Translations under genes and position numbers: made by a program
NCBI GenBank assembly: GCA_028658405.1
Contig: JAKOGY010000001.1
Location: 1 to 64,000 of the forward strand
Length of the DNA stretch: 64,000 nucleotides
Reading direction: 5' to 3'
Origin: Dolichospermum sp. ST_sed8
GTDB taxonomy: Bacteria; Cyanobacteriota; Cyanobacteriia; Cyanobacteriales; Nostocaceae
Shown here: one piece after another, positions 17,165-25,590 of the stretch
Numbering within the stretch: position 1 is the stretch's first letter
Layout: the number at the start of each line of letters is the position of its first letter
The notes under the pieces: model-generated
Told to the model about the DNA's origin: nothing
Seen by the model: the letters and a program-made list of their open reading frames with translations, nothing else
The model's database searches: none

Positions 17165-17347
17165 GAAAGTCAAAAGTCAAAAGTCAAAAGTAATATGGCG
17201 TAAGCTTTTTGGCGATTGAGAATGGTTGTTTTATTTACGCCCTACTGTACTAGTAACCTAGAGCGGAAGTCAAAAGGAATACATAATCAGCTTTTTGTCA
17301 AATTTGGAATGGTTGGTTTATTTATGATGCAGTGTACTAGTACACTG
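17165..17347. repeat. GTCAAAA heptamers, a partial duplication and an 18-bp palindrome
   Basis: 17166-17189 holds three GTCAAAA units. Two similar stretches, GAATGGTTGTTTTATTTA at about 17220 and GAATGGTTGGTTTATTTA at about 17308, each lead into TGTACTAGTA. The second ends in the perfect palindrome CAGTGTACTAGTACACTG at 17330-17347. This region upstream of mraY may contain its promoter, but no clear elements were recognised. Confidence 0.6.
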
Positions 17348-17429
17348 TATTTTGGGAACGAGGAAAGGAAAACAGTTTTTATTGTTTTATTTAGATTTTT
17401 TTAAAGTGTGGAGTGAAGGGACTTTTTTT

Positions 17430-18530
17430 GTGGACGCTAAATTATCTCCTAATCAAAGTGTGAATTTTTCGGGAATTGGGTTGGCCTCCTTGCTGGCTCT
17501 GTTACTCAGTACGACAGCCTTGGTTTTCGATTGGATGGCAAATAGGACTCCCTGGTATACTACTTCTCTCACCCTACCTCTTTTATTGTCTGCTGTTGGT
17601 GTGACAGTTCTGGGACAGTGGGTAATTCCTCTGTTACAAGCGTTGAAAACTGGGCAAATCATCCGGGAAGATGGACCCCAGGCACATCTAAAAAAGGCGG
17701 GGACACCAACTATGGGTGGTGTATTTTTTATCCCTGTAGCGGTGGTAATTGCTGGGATATTATCCGATTTTTCAGAAAATGTCCTGGCGGTTTCGGCTTT
17801 AACACTCAGTTACGGTTTCATTGGTTGGATAGACGACTGGCAAATTTTGCGTCGTAAGTCTAACAAAGGCATTTCTCCAAAGATGAAGTTAGCTTTGCAA
17901 GTTGTCTTTGGAGCGGTATTTTGTGGCTGGTTGATGTTTAAAGGTGATTTTAGTATAACTAACATCCATTTACCTTGGTGGGGTTTATCCTTACCTTTAG
18001 GAATGTTGTTCTGGCCTGTCGCGGGTTTTGTCCTAGTGGCTCAGAGCAATGCTACTAATTTAACAGATGGTGTTGATGGTTTAGCTGCGGGAACAGTAGC
18101 GATCGCTATTTTCGCATTAGGTGTGATTATTGCGCCAACTTCTCCCGACTTGATGGTTTTCTGTGCGGCTGTCAGTGGTAGTTGCTTAGGGTTTTTAGCC
18201 TATAATCGCAACCCCGCTAGTGTTTTTATGGGTGACACAGGTTCTTTAGCCCTGGGTGGCGCTTTAGCTGCTGTTGCACTGCTAACTAATACCTTAGTCG
18301 CACTATTTATTTTGAGTGGGATTTTCTTTGTAGAAACCCTCTCTGTGATGGCACAAGTTGGTTATTATAAAGCTACAAAAGGACCAGATGGCAAAGGTAA
18401 GCGCTTATTTAAAATGGCTCCTTTACATCATCATTTAGAATTAACTGGTTGGTCAGAATTACAAGTAGTGGCTGTATTTTATATTATCGCTGCTTTTCTG
18501 GCATCTGTTTGTATTATGTCTATAAAATAA
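17430..18530 (+). CDS. mraY: Phospho-N-acetylmuramoyl-pentapeptide-transferase (MraY)
   Basis: A 366-residue integral membrane enzyme that joins UDP-MurNAc-pentapeptide to undecaprenyl phosphate, forming lipid I of peptidoglycan synthesis. The conserved blocks are GTPTMGGVFF (residues about 90-99), the Asp pair in GFIGWIDDW, NATNLTDGVDGLA, and FKMAPLHHHLEL with its three catalytic-site histidines. About ten transmembrane helices are visible. I start at a GTG because GAAGGGA precedes it and the resulting length matches the family; an upstream in-frame ATG would add 26 unlikely residues. It is followed by a terminator. Confidence 0.96.
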   Translation: MDAKLSPNQSVNFSGIGLASLLALLLSTTALVFDWMANRTPWYTTSLTLPLLLSAVGVTVLGQWVIPLLQALKTGQIIREDGPQAHLKKAGTPTMGGVFFIPVAVVIAGILSDFSENVLAVSALTLSYGFIGWIDDWQILRRKSNKGISPKMKLALQVVFGAVFCGWLMFKGDFSITNIHLPWWGLSLPLGMLFWPVAGFVLVAQSNATNLTDGVDGLAAGTVAIAIFALGVIIAPTSPDLMVFCAAVSGSCLGFLAYNRNPASVFMGDTGSLALGGALAAVALLTNTLVALFILSGIFFVETLSVMAQVGYYKATKGPDGKGKRLFKMAPLHHHLELTGWSELQVVAVFYIIAAFLASVCIMSIK

Positions 18531-18557
18531 TCAGCTTTTTCACAAATACAAATTTAC

Positions 18558-18585
18558 AACCTCCAATTTCGGGGGTTATTTTTTT
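18558..18585 (+). terminator. Rho-independent terminator of mraY
   Basis: AACCTCC pairs with GGGGGTT (one G-T pair) around a 6-base loop and is followed by ATTTTTTT. It lies 27 bases after the mraY stop codon. Confidence 0.8.
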
Positions 18586-18593
18586 GAGATTTG

Positions 18594-18666
18594 AACGCAG
18601 ATAAATGCAGATGAAGATGTATCAATAACTGGATTTCTGTGCAGCCTTACATAAAATTGGTATTAG
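18594..18666. repeat. Solo right half of the 155-bp MITE
   Basis: ACGCAGATAAATGCAGATGA and the end CAGCCTTACATAAAATTGGT correspond to the right half of the element at 33455-33609. It supplies the stop codon of the minus-strand gene at 18663. Confidence 0.65.
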
Positions 18667-18842
18667 TCATATTTTTTGTTAAATTGTTTTTTGGCCTCTT
18701 CGTAAATCTCAATGGTGATTGGAGATACATTATTATCTTGAGCGTAAGTTTCAATCTTTTTACGCGCAAAAGGACGGACAAAAAAGGGAATGTCTTTGAG
18801 TTTAGCTTCGGCTTCTGGAGTCCATTGAATTTTTTCACTCAT
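18663..18842 (-). CDS. PCP_red-domain protein (light-independent protochlorophyllide reductase C-terminal domain)
   Basis: A 59-residue protein beginning MSEKIQWTPEAEAKLKDIPF, followed by FVRPFARKKIETYAQDNNV and ITIEIYEEAKKQF. This is the PCP_red domain, found at the C-terminus of ChlB/BchB and also as free small proteins in cyanobacteria. In ChlB it belongs to the nitrogenase-like enzyme that reduces protochlorophyllide in the dark; the role of the free version is not known. Its ATG overlaps the last codons of moaB by 8 bases, so translation is probably coupled. Its stop lies in a repeat, so a few C-terminal residues may have been replaced. Confidence 0.85.
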   Translation of the reverse strand: MSEKIQWTPEAEAKLKDIPFFVRPFARKKIETYAQDNNVSPITIEIYEEAKKQFNKKYD

Positions 18843-19359
18843 TGATTTTTAGGTTTTGATAGTTTACCTGTTTTACTAAATGCACTAATTCCGGTAAAAT
18901 CAACTTTTCCATCCCCAGTCGCACAGCATTACTAGAACCAGGAAGAGAAAAAATGATTTTACCTTGATAAACACCTGCGACAGCGCGAGAAGCCATAGCG
19001 CGGGAACCAATTTCTTGATAACTTAAAAACCGAAATAATTCTCCAAATCCTGGTAAAGTTTTTTCTAACAACTTTTCTAGAGCATCATAGGTAGTGTCTC
19101 TGGGAGAAATTCCTGTTCCTCCATTAAAAATTACAGCATTGATATGAGTATTTTTACCTAAAACTGCCATTTGGGCTTGAATTTCTCTTGGTTCATCTTT
19201 GATAATATGATACACTCCCACTGTGTGATCATCGGCTAAAAGTAGTTCTTTAATTAATTGACCACTTTTATCTGTATCTGGGGAACGGGTATCACTAACT
19301 GTAATTACCGCACAGGTTACAGAAATTTTCTGTGTGTTTGGATGTGGTTGAAATTTCAT
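18835..19359 (-). CDS. moaB: Molybdenum cofactor biosynthesis protein MoaB
   Basis: A 174-residue MogA/MoaB family protein that binds molybdopterin and takes part in its adenylylation. The conserved nucleotide and pterin-binding loop FNGGTGISPRDTT is at about residues 78-90. SRAVAGVYQGKIIFSLPGSS is the second family block, with the PGSSNAVRLGMEKLILPEL end. Length is typical. The gene overlaps the small PCP_red gene downstream. Confidence 0.93.
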   Translation of the reverse strand: MKFQPHPNTQKISVTCAVITVSDTRSPDTDKSGQLIKELLLADDHTVGVYHIIKDEPREIQAQMAVLGKNTHINAVIFNGGTGISPRDTTYDALEKLLEKTLPGFGELFRFLSYQEIGSRAMASRAVAGVYQGKIIFSLPGSSNAVRLGMEKLILPELVHLVKQVNYQNLKINE

Positions 19360-19441
19360 AGATAATAAATATTATATTTAAGTTTTAGTCAATATTTAAT
19401 GAATACTGACTGGGCGCAGGCCCTGCGCCCCTACTGACTGA

Positions 19442-19777
19442 TTAAGATTTGCTCAATCCTAGTCCATTGTTCTCGGCGTAACGCTCCATGAAGCGCATAA
19501 AACGATCCCATTCATCATTAGACTTCATCACATAAATCGCTTCTAAGGATTCTGGTTTACCGTTGACAAATTTACCCTGAACTTCCTTAATAACTATTTC
19601 CCCTTCTTCGTCAATTAAATACATCCCGGTAACTTCATCTTTGCCATCTTGTGCCAAAATCTGAGGATTGATGAAGACAAATGTGGCTGTGCCACTTTCA
19701 CCTGTTTTTGCTCTCGTCAACCGAACATCTGGAACTACTGCTTCGTCAATACCTCTAGCAAACTGAATTTTCGCCAT
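19442..19777 (-). CDS. psb28: Photosystem II assembly protein Psb28
   Basis: A 111-residue extrinsic protein that binds assembling photosystem II (near CP47 and cytochrome b559) on the cytoplasmic side. It opens [20 protein letters not shown] and includes TGTAT-like [11 protein letters not shown] and the typical [20 protein letters not shown]. The C-terminus [17 protein letters not shown] is normal for Psb28-1. I chose the ATG of MAKIQ; a longer open frame upstream runs through the divergent gene's start and has no support. Confidence 0.96.
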   Translation of the reverse strand: MAKIQFARGIDEAVVPDVRLTRAKTGESGTATFVFINPQILAQDGKDEVTGMYLIDEEGEIVIKEVQGKFVNGKPESLEAIYVMKSNDEWDRFMRFMERYAENNGLGLSKS

Positions 19778-19856
19778 GATGAGTAAGTTTAAACTTTTGT
19801 GATCATTTTGTAATATTCTCTCATCATAGAGCGATTTCCTCACAGGCATTTTACCG

Positions 19857-21620
19857 ATGGTTATTAAATCTAGTTCACAATTTCGATTCAAACGCCGTTT
19901 ATTAGCTACAGCGTTGATCATTGTAGTTAGTATATTCATCACTCTGACTAACCATTCTAGCCCAGCTATATCTGCTACCAAAACCAAAAACGTCATTCTG
20001 ATGATTGGGGACGGTATGGGCTGGGAAATGGCTCGCGCTGGGGCTATAGCCAAGGGATATAATTACAATTCTGGTCAGGGGGAAGGACTCAGTTTTCAAA
20101 CTCTGGATAATTACGCCCTTGCTACCACCTATGGTACTACTATTGCTCCTGGTAATGGAGTTTTCAGCACTGGTAACTCTGCATTGAATGGCTCTAATCC
20201 CATGACTGGTGCAAGTTCGATTTTACCAGGGTTTACATTTCAACCCCAATTTAATCCGGGAAATAAACCATCTGGAGGTGCGGAGAATCCCAACCCCAAT
20301 GCGGTGGGTAATTTAGTGGGTTATGACCCTAAACGTGGAGGAATAAATCCTTGGACACCTGGTAATGATCCTGAATATATCCAGCATAGTTATCCTGATT
20401 CTGCAAATACAGCGACTACTTTGTATACAGGAGTAAAAAGCTATAACAATGCTATTTCCGTTGATATATTTGAAAAACCCTTAGAAACAATTCTCAAAGC
20501 TGCGGCTGATAAAGGAAAATCAACGGGAATTGTGACTTCTGTTCCTGTGGATCATGCTACACCAGGAGCAGCAGCAGCTAATGTGAATCGTCGTAGTAAA
20601 TATGATAGTGATTACCCATCTTTGGATAATATTCTCCAGCAGGAACTTCGCATTTATCAACCTACTGTAATTCTAGGTGGTGGTCATCCGCTTACTGGTG
20701 CTAGTAGTCAACCTCTGCCTACGGGTGTAGAACCGCCAACTAAATTTGAATATATCACTAAATCAACCTATGCAGAATTGAGCAAAAAACCCAATCAAAA
20801 CCGCTATAAGTATACATTTTTAGAAAGAGGAAAAGATGCAGCGGCCATGTTAGCAAAGACTGCGGCTAAATTAAATCCAAATCGGGGCGATCGCTTGTTA
20901 GGATTATATGGAGCTAGAGGACAGGAGGGAAATCTCCCTGTGAGTACCGCTAATGGAGATTATAGTAATACAGGTTTGAGTATTTTTTCCCTATTTTCTT
21001 CTCAAGGACAAAAACCGGATACGGTGCGGCCGCTACTTCCTGGAGAAACTAATCAATCTTTTATTAATAGGGAAATTAATGAAAATCCCACACTTAATGA
21101 TTTAACCAAAGCCGCTTTAACAGTTTTATCAAAAGATAAAGATGGATTTTGGTTAATGGTAGAAGGTGGTGATATTGATTGGGCTGCCCATGATGATAAC
21201 TTAGATAATATGATTGGCACAGTATTAGATTTTGATAAAGCTGTAAAAACCACAATTGACTGGATTAAAAATCATGGTGGTTGGGAAAATAATCTCCTCA
21301 TTATTACCGCAGATCATGATCATTATCTGACTTTAAATTCCAACTTTTTTGAACTGCTCAAAGTTAAAGGTGCAGAGGCTTTAACTGCTGAATCTGATGC
21401 TATCAAATCTGGTCATTTTTGGGGTGCAAATCCTAACATCAAATATGGTTGGGGAACTCATTCTAACCGTCCAGTTCCTGTTTATTATCAAGGTAAGGGT
21501 TCAGCAGTTTTAAATAATTCTGTCGGTAAAGGTTTTCCACTTTACGGTGATAAGATTCCTGGTATTCAAGGTTTAGTAGATCAAATTCACATTTATCAAA
21601 CTCAACGGAAGGCACTATAA
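19857..21620 (+). CDS. Alkaline phosphatase (PhoA superfamily), secreted
   Basis: A 587-residue phosphomonoesterase. A basic start and hydrophobic helix at about residues 14-32 form a signal peptide ending near SPAISA. The metal site IGDGMG is at 50-55 and the catalytic Ser182 is in [17 protein letters not shown], the metal ligands in [19 protein letters not shown] and WGTHS are all present. It is longer than E. coli PhoA, with Pro/Gly/Asn-rich insertions around residues 95-175, as in large cyanobacterial enzymes. It probably releases phosphate in the periplasm or outside the cell. No Pho box was recognised in the short 79-base gap that it shares with the divergent psb28. Confidence 0.93.
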   Translation: MVIKSSSQFRFKRRLLATALIIVVSIFITLTNHSSPAISATKTKNVILMIGDGMGWEMARAGAIAKGYNYNSGQGEGLSFQTLDNYALATTYGTTIAPGNGVFSTGNSALNGSNPMTGASSILPGFTFQPQFNPGNKPSGGAENPNPNAVGNLVGYDPKRGGINPWTPGNDPEYIQHSYPDSANTATTLYTGVKSYNNAISVDIFEKPLETILKAAADKGKSTGIVTSVPVDHATPGAAAANVNRRSKYDSDYPSLDNILQQELRIYQPTVILGGGHPLTGASSQPLPTGVEPPTKFEYITKSTYAELSKKPNQNRYKYTFLERGKDAAAMLAKTAAKLNPNRGDRLLGLYGARGQEGNLPVSTANGDYSNTGLSIFSLFSSQGQKPDTVRPLLPGETNQSFINREINENPTLNDLTKAALTVLSKDKDGFWLMVEGGDIDWAAHDDNLDNMIGTVLDFDKAVKTTIDWIKNHGGWENNLLIITADHDHYLTLNSNFFELLKVKGAEALTAESDAIKSGHFWGANPNIKYGWGTHSNRPVPVYYQGKGSAVLNNSVGKGFPLYGDKIPGIQGLVDQIHIYQTQRKAL

Positions 21621-21642
21621 TTCAATCCGTTTAAATTACGTA

Positions 21643-21674
21643 GGTTGGGTTGACCTGAGGAAACCCAACTTTTT
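21643..21674 (+). terminator. Rho-independent terminator of the alkaline phosphatase gene
   Basis: GTTGGGTT and AACCCAAC form an 8-bp stem around a short loop (TGACCTGAGGA) and are followed by TTTTT. It lies about 25 bases after the stop codon. Confidence 0.85.
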
Positions 21675-21703
21675 CGTATGTGTTTCTACAAGGATTAAAA
21701 TCA

Positions 21704-21784
21704 TTGTCTGAACTATGATTTTTGTGATTATTTTGATTAAGATGATGAATTTTGCTTCAGAATTAGACAAATCATAGTTCAGAT
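21704..21784. repeat. Palindromic element with TCTGAACTATGATTT ends
   Basis: The left end TCTGAACTATGATTT and right end AAATCATAGTTCAGA are perfect inverted repeats about 80 bases apart. The same ends recur in the tandem array at 53251-53681. The rest of the 21621-22041 gap is AT-rich with no other recognisable feature. Confidence 0.8.
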
Positions 21785-22041
21785 GGTAAAGTACTATTAC
21801 TAGAAATCAAACGCAGATAAATTTGTGCTTTGTGTAAGTTGTAACTGATATTTCATAACCTTAGTATATATACTATCGCTAGTGATATAAAAATTGACAA
21901 TTATAGTAGTTCAGTATTAATTATTAATTAACCATCAGTTATCCTGCTCTAAGCCATCAGCAGATTAAATCAGGGGATCGCTTGCATTATTGTTCACAAT
22001 TTGTTACAAAAATATAAAGAACTTCTAGAGACTAAAACCTA

Positions 22042-22836
22042 ATGTTCGGCGGACTTACCGGTTTAACAGATCCCAAAAGCACCGATTGGGGAGAGCGAAT
22101 GCTCAACACAGTCGCCAGCCAAACGATTCGCCACCTGTTTACCCAAAGCGAGTCGGTAGAAGTCTTTGTGCGCTGCTATCCCTCCAGCAAACTGTTGCAA
22201 GGCAGCATTGATAGCTTTAAAATGAACGGTTGCGGCTTAGTAATTCGTAGAGACTTCGCAGTTGAGGAAATGTCCTTTGAAACTGATGCTGTAGCTATTG
22301 ACTTCGGCTCGGTTTTAAGTGGCAAACTTAATCTCAAACAACCCACCCAAGCAGTCGCTCAGGTGATTTTATCAGAGGCAGGCATTAATAAAGCTTTTGA
22401 AGCAGAACTGGTTAAAAAGCGCCTGCTAAACCTTTCTGAACCCACTTTGATAGCAATATCTGATGGTGAGCCAGTTTCCTTTACCGAAGTTCAAGTCAAG
22501 CTATTACCGGAAAATCGCTTACATCTGGTAGCTAAAGCCGATTTAAATAACGGCGAACTCATACCCCTAAGTATGACCATTGGTATCGGGATTGAAAGAA
22601 GAAGGCGGGTTTCTTTCAAAGAACCTAAGATTGAACTTGAGGGAGTTCCAGAAGCACAAAGAGAAATTTCCCAGACTTTAAGTGTGGCATTGGTAGAAAT
22701 TTTGGATAATATGGTTGATTTAGATCGCTTTGATTTAGATGGGGTAAAAATGCGACTGAATCGTTTAGAAACAGAAGGTCAAAGATTGATTTTTAGCGGT
22801 TATGCAGAAATAGAAAGAATTCCTCACAGCGCTTAA
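22042..22836 (+). CDS. DUF2993 family protein (LmeA-like, lipid-binding)
   Basis: A 264-residue protein of the DUF2993 family. MFGGLTGLTDPKSTDWGERM opens the protein. VEVFVRCYPSSKLLQGSIDS at about residues 50-69 is a conserved block, and VILSEAGINKAFEAEL follows further on. Related mycobacterial LmeA binds phospholipids outside the membrane. The cyanobacterial proteins have no proven function, and this one lacks a clear signal peptide. It is a single gene. Confidence 0.85.
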   Translation: MFGGLTGLTDPKSTDWGERMLNTVASQTIRHLFTQSESVEVFVRCYPSSKLLQGSIDSFKMNGCGLVIRRDFAVEEMSFETDAVAIDFGSVLSGKLNLKQPTQAVAQVILSEAGINKAFEAELVKKRLLNLSEPTLIAISDGEPVSFTEVQVKLLPENRLHLVAKADLNNGELIPLSMTIGIGIERRRRVSFKEPKIELEGVPEAQREISQTLSVALVEILDNMVDLDRFDLDGVKMRLNRLETEGQRLIFSGYAEIERIPHSA

Positions 22837-22908
22837 CAATTCTTAAAAGTGAAAAAAATTAACGCCGTCTAGTTAACTCTGGGCGGCGATTTAATTTTTA
22901 TTTAGGGC

Positions 22909-22968
22909 TGGTGGGCATTGCCCACCCTACTATTCCCTATTCCCTATTCCCTATTCCCTGTCACCTAT
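22909..22968. repeat. GGTGGGCATTGCCCACC palindrome plus TATTCCC heptamers
   Basis: One palindrome copy (as at 2659 and 3876) is followed by four ATTCCCT heptamers and a GTCACCT unit. The stop codon of the UDP-glucose dehydrogenase gene (TAG on the minus strand) lies at the end of the array. Confidence 0.85.
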
Positions 22969-24356
22969 CTTCCTACACCTACATATTGAAATCCAGCCCT
23001 GGTCATTGCTTGAGGATCAAGGAAATTACGACCATCAATCATCACGGGGTGGAGCATCAATTTTGCCATTTTCCCATAATCTAAAGTGCTGAACTGTTGC
23101 CACTCGGTGACAAGTACCAAAGCATCACAGCCATCAGCTAGTCTTTCCGCATCGGTTTCTACTAAGACACCAGAAAGACCATGACGCATTCCGGTTTGGG
23201 AAATAATGGGGTCATAGGCTTTGACTTTAGCTCCCAGTCGGTTAAGTTGTTCAATCAAGATGAGTGCGGGTGCATCCCGTAAATCGTCGGTATCTGGTTT
23301 GAAGGTTAAACCCAGTAATCCCACAGTTTTACCTTTAAGGATTTTGAGAACCTGTTGGAGCTTTTCTAGGGCGATTAAACGTTGACGTTCGTTGACACTG
23401 ACAGCAGCTTTCATGAGTTGGGCTTCATAACCATAATCATCAGCAGTGTGAATTAATGCAGAAACATCTTTGGGGAAACATGAACCACCCCAACCAATCC
23501 CAGCTTGTAAGAACTTGCTACCAATGCGGGAATCTAAACCAATGCCTTTTGCTACTTGGGTAACATCCGCACCAACGCGATCGCATATATTAGCAACTTC
23601 ATTAATAAAACTAATCTTGGTAGCTAAAAAAGCATTAGCCGCATATTTGATCATTTCCGCCGAACTAAGGTCTGTTACCAGAACTGGAACCGGAGGTAAA
23701 GACTTATCAGCCGCAAATTTGCGTTCGACAATTGGGGCATATAGTTCTTTCATCATGCCGGTGGCTTGTTGACTATTGCCGCCTAAGACAATCCGATCAG
23801 GGTTAAAGGTATCATGAACTGCTGAACCTTCCCGTAAAAACTCTGGATTACTAACTACATCAAACTCATTAGCGATCGCCGAAAACTTCTCCTCACAGGC
23901 TGTATCACCAGCAACCACCAATGTTTTCTGACGTTCAGCAATCCCGTCTAAAACAATCATTCTTACCCAGTCCCCAGAACCAATGGGAACGGTAGATTTG
24001 TTGACAATTACCTTATAACCACCATTGAGATTTTCGCCAATACCCCGAGCAACTGCTTCTACATATCGAGTGTCGCTCTCACCATTCGGTAAGGGAGGAG
24101 TTCCTACCGCAATAAACAGGATTTCTCCATGATTAACACCGGCCGCGAGATCACTAGAAAATAGAATCTTGCCACTATTAATGGAAGACTGCATAATTTC
24201 CGAGAGTCCTGGCTCGAAAATCGGCGACTGCCCAGACTTCATTAATTTGACTTTTTCTTCGTTATTATCTATACAAATGACATCATGGCCAATGTGAGCC
24301 AAACAAGCACCTGTTACTAAACCAACATAACCAGTCCCGATTACACAAACACGCAT
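22965..24356 (-). CDS. UDP-glucose 6-dehydrogenase
   Basis: A 463-residue NAD-dependent enzyme that oxidises UDP-glucose twice to UDP-glucuronate. The N-terminal Rossmann loop is GTGYVGLVTGACLAHIGH (residues 7-24). The catalytic Cys293 is in GWGGSCFPKD. The C-terminal UDP-binding Rossmann domain starts near GKTVGLLGLTFKPDTDD. It is the second gene of a minus-strand pair, 54 bases after the UDP-glucuronate decarboxylase gene, whose substrate it makes. The products serve exopolysaccharide or glycan synthesis. Confidence 0.94.
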   Translation of the reverse strand: MRVCVIGTGYVGLVTGACLAHIGHDVICIDNNEEKVKLMKSGQSPIFEPGLSEIMQSSINSGKILFSSDLAAGVNHGEILFIAVGTPPLPNGESDTRYVEAVARGIGENLNGGYKVIVNKSTVPIGSGDWVRMIVLDGIAERQKTLVVAGDTACEEKFSAIANEFDVVSNPEFLREGSAVHDTFNPDRIVLGGNSQQATGMMKELYAPIVERKFAADKSLPPVPVLVTDLSSAEMIKYAANAFLATKISFINEVANICDRVGADVTQVAKGIGLDSRIGSKFLQAGIGWGGSCFPKDVSALIHTADDYGYEAQLMKAAVSVNERQRLIALEKLQQVLKILKGKTVGLLGLTFKPDTDDLRDAPALILIEQLNRLGAKVKAYDPIISQTGMRHGLSGVLVETDAERLADGCDALVLVTEWQQFSTLDYGKMAKLMLHPVMIDGRNFLDPQAMTRAGFQYVGVGR

Positions 24357-24410
24357 TTTTGAATCCCCCGTTTTGTACAGTTATCAGTGAATAAATGGGA
24401 TTTAGCCTTG

Positions 24411-25343
24411 CTAAACCTTTTGGAAGCGTTGACGGAAATCTTCAATCATTAGTTTTAAACCATCTTGCAGAGGGATAGTAGGTTCCCAATCTAACAAAGT
24501 TTGTGCCTTGGTAATATCAGGACGACGACGACGGGGATCATCAGCAGGTAGGGGTTCAAATTTAATTTGTGCCTCTGGGTTAATTAAATTTTGCACAGCC
24601 TGAGCTAGTTCTAAAATCGTGTACTCATCAGGATTGCCCAAATTTATGGGGCCAGTATGTTCACCATTCATTAATCGCATTAGCCCATTTACCAAGTCCA
24701 AAACGTAACAAAAACTCCGGGTTTGTTGACCTTCACCATAAACAGTTAATGGCACACCTCGTAGTGCTTGTGCTACAAAATTGCTGACTACGCGACCATC
24801 ATTTTCCAACATTCTCGGTCCATAAGTGTTGAAGATTCTGGCGACGCGAATCTCAACTTTATTCTCTCTGTGATAGTCAAATGCTAAGGTTTCGGCCATT
24901 CTCTTACCTTCGTCATAACATGAGCGAATGCCAATGGGATTGACGCTGCCTCGATAATCTTCAGTTTGAGGATGAACTTCTGGATCTCCGTAGACTTCGC
25001 TGGTGGAAGCTAATAAAAATCTCGCTTTAACTCGTTTAGCTAACCCCAACATATTGAGTGTGCCAATAACGTTAGTTTTAACTGTTTTAATGGGGTTATA
25101 CTGATAATGCACTGGAGAAGCCGGACAAGCCAGATGATAAACTTGATCCACTTCTAAGCGGATTGGCTCGGTGATGTCGTGACGAATCAGTTCAAAATTA
25201 GGATTATCTAACCATGGGAGGAGATTCTGTTTCTTGCCTGTATAAAAATTATCTAAGCAGATAACTTCATGACCATCATTCATTAATCGGTCAATTAGAT
25301 GAGAACCAATAAAACCAGCCCCACCCGTCACTAAAATTCTCAT
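24411..25343 (-). CDS. UDP-glucuronate decarboxylase (UDP-xylose synthase)
   Basis: A 310-residue extended SDR enzyme that converts UDP-glucuronate to UDP-xylose with bound NAD. The loop [11 protein letters not shown] is at residues 6-16. [18 protein letters not shown] and [17 protein letters not shown] are the typical UXS blocks, and the active-site Y-x3-K is in [18 protein letters not shown]-type residues appear as [10 protein letters not shown]. It is the first gene of the pair with UDP-glucose dehydrogenase. Together they give a two-step route from UDP-glucose to UDP-xylose. Confidence 0.93.
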   Translation of the reverse strand: MRILVTGGAGFIGSHLIDRLMNDGHEVICLDNFYTGKKQNLLPWLDNPNFELIRHDITEPIRLEVDQVYHLACPASPVHYQYNPIKTVKTNVIGTLNMLGLAKRVKARFLLASTSEVYGDPEVHPQTEDYRGSVNPIGIRSCYDEGKRMAETLAFDYHRENKVEIRVARIFNTYGPRMLENDGRVVSNFVAQALRGVPLTVYGEGQQTRSFCYVLDLVNGLMRLMNGEHTGPINLGNPDEYTILELAQAVQNLINPEAQIKFEPLPADDPRRRRPDITKAQTLLDWEPTIPLQDGLKLMIEDFRQRFQKV

Positions 25344-25590
25344 ATTTTCCCTTTAACTAACATATATTTTCAGTACCTATCATTTATTTATGGCTTTTAA
25401 TTTTGAGATTAATTACCTGCCAGGTATTTTCTACTAAATAGCTTACTTATGGGAATGTTTTATCAAATCTTTAAGAAAAAAATACGGTTTTTTAATTGTA
25501 ACAGCTATAACGAACCACTTTTTATATTCGCTTGTATATGTTTAGACATCACTATGAGCGATTCTGAGGTATCCATTCAGCAAGCTGTGA

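Noticed and set aside
17352-17429. Longer mraY start at an upstream ATG
   Set aside because: It would add 26 residues not seen in the family. The GTG at 17430 has a ribosome-binding site and gives the usual length.
19778-20053. Longer psb28 frame extending upstream on the minus strand
   Set aside because: It overlaps the divergent alkaline phosphatase gene and lacks similarity. The MAKIQ start gives the normal Psb28 length.
22862-22890. Possible terminator CGCCG/CGGCG after the DUF2993 gene
   Set aside because: The stem has only five base pairs, the loop is long and there is no clean T-run.
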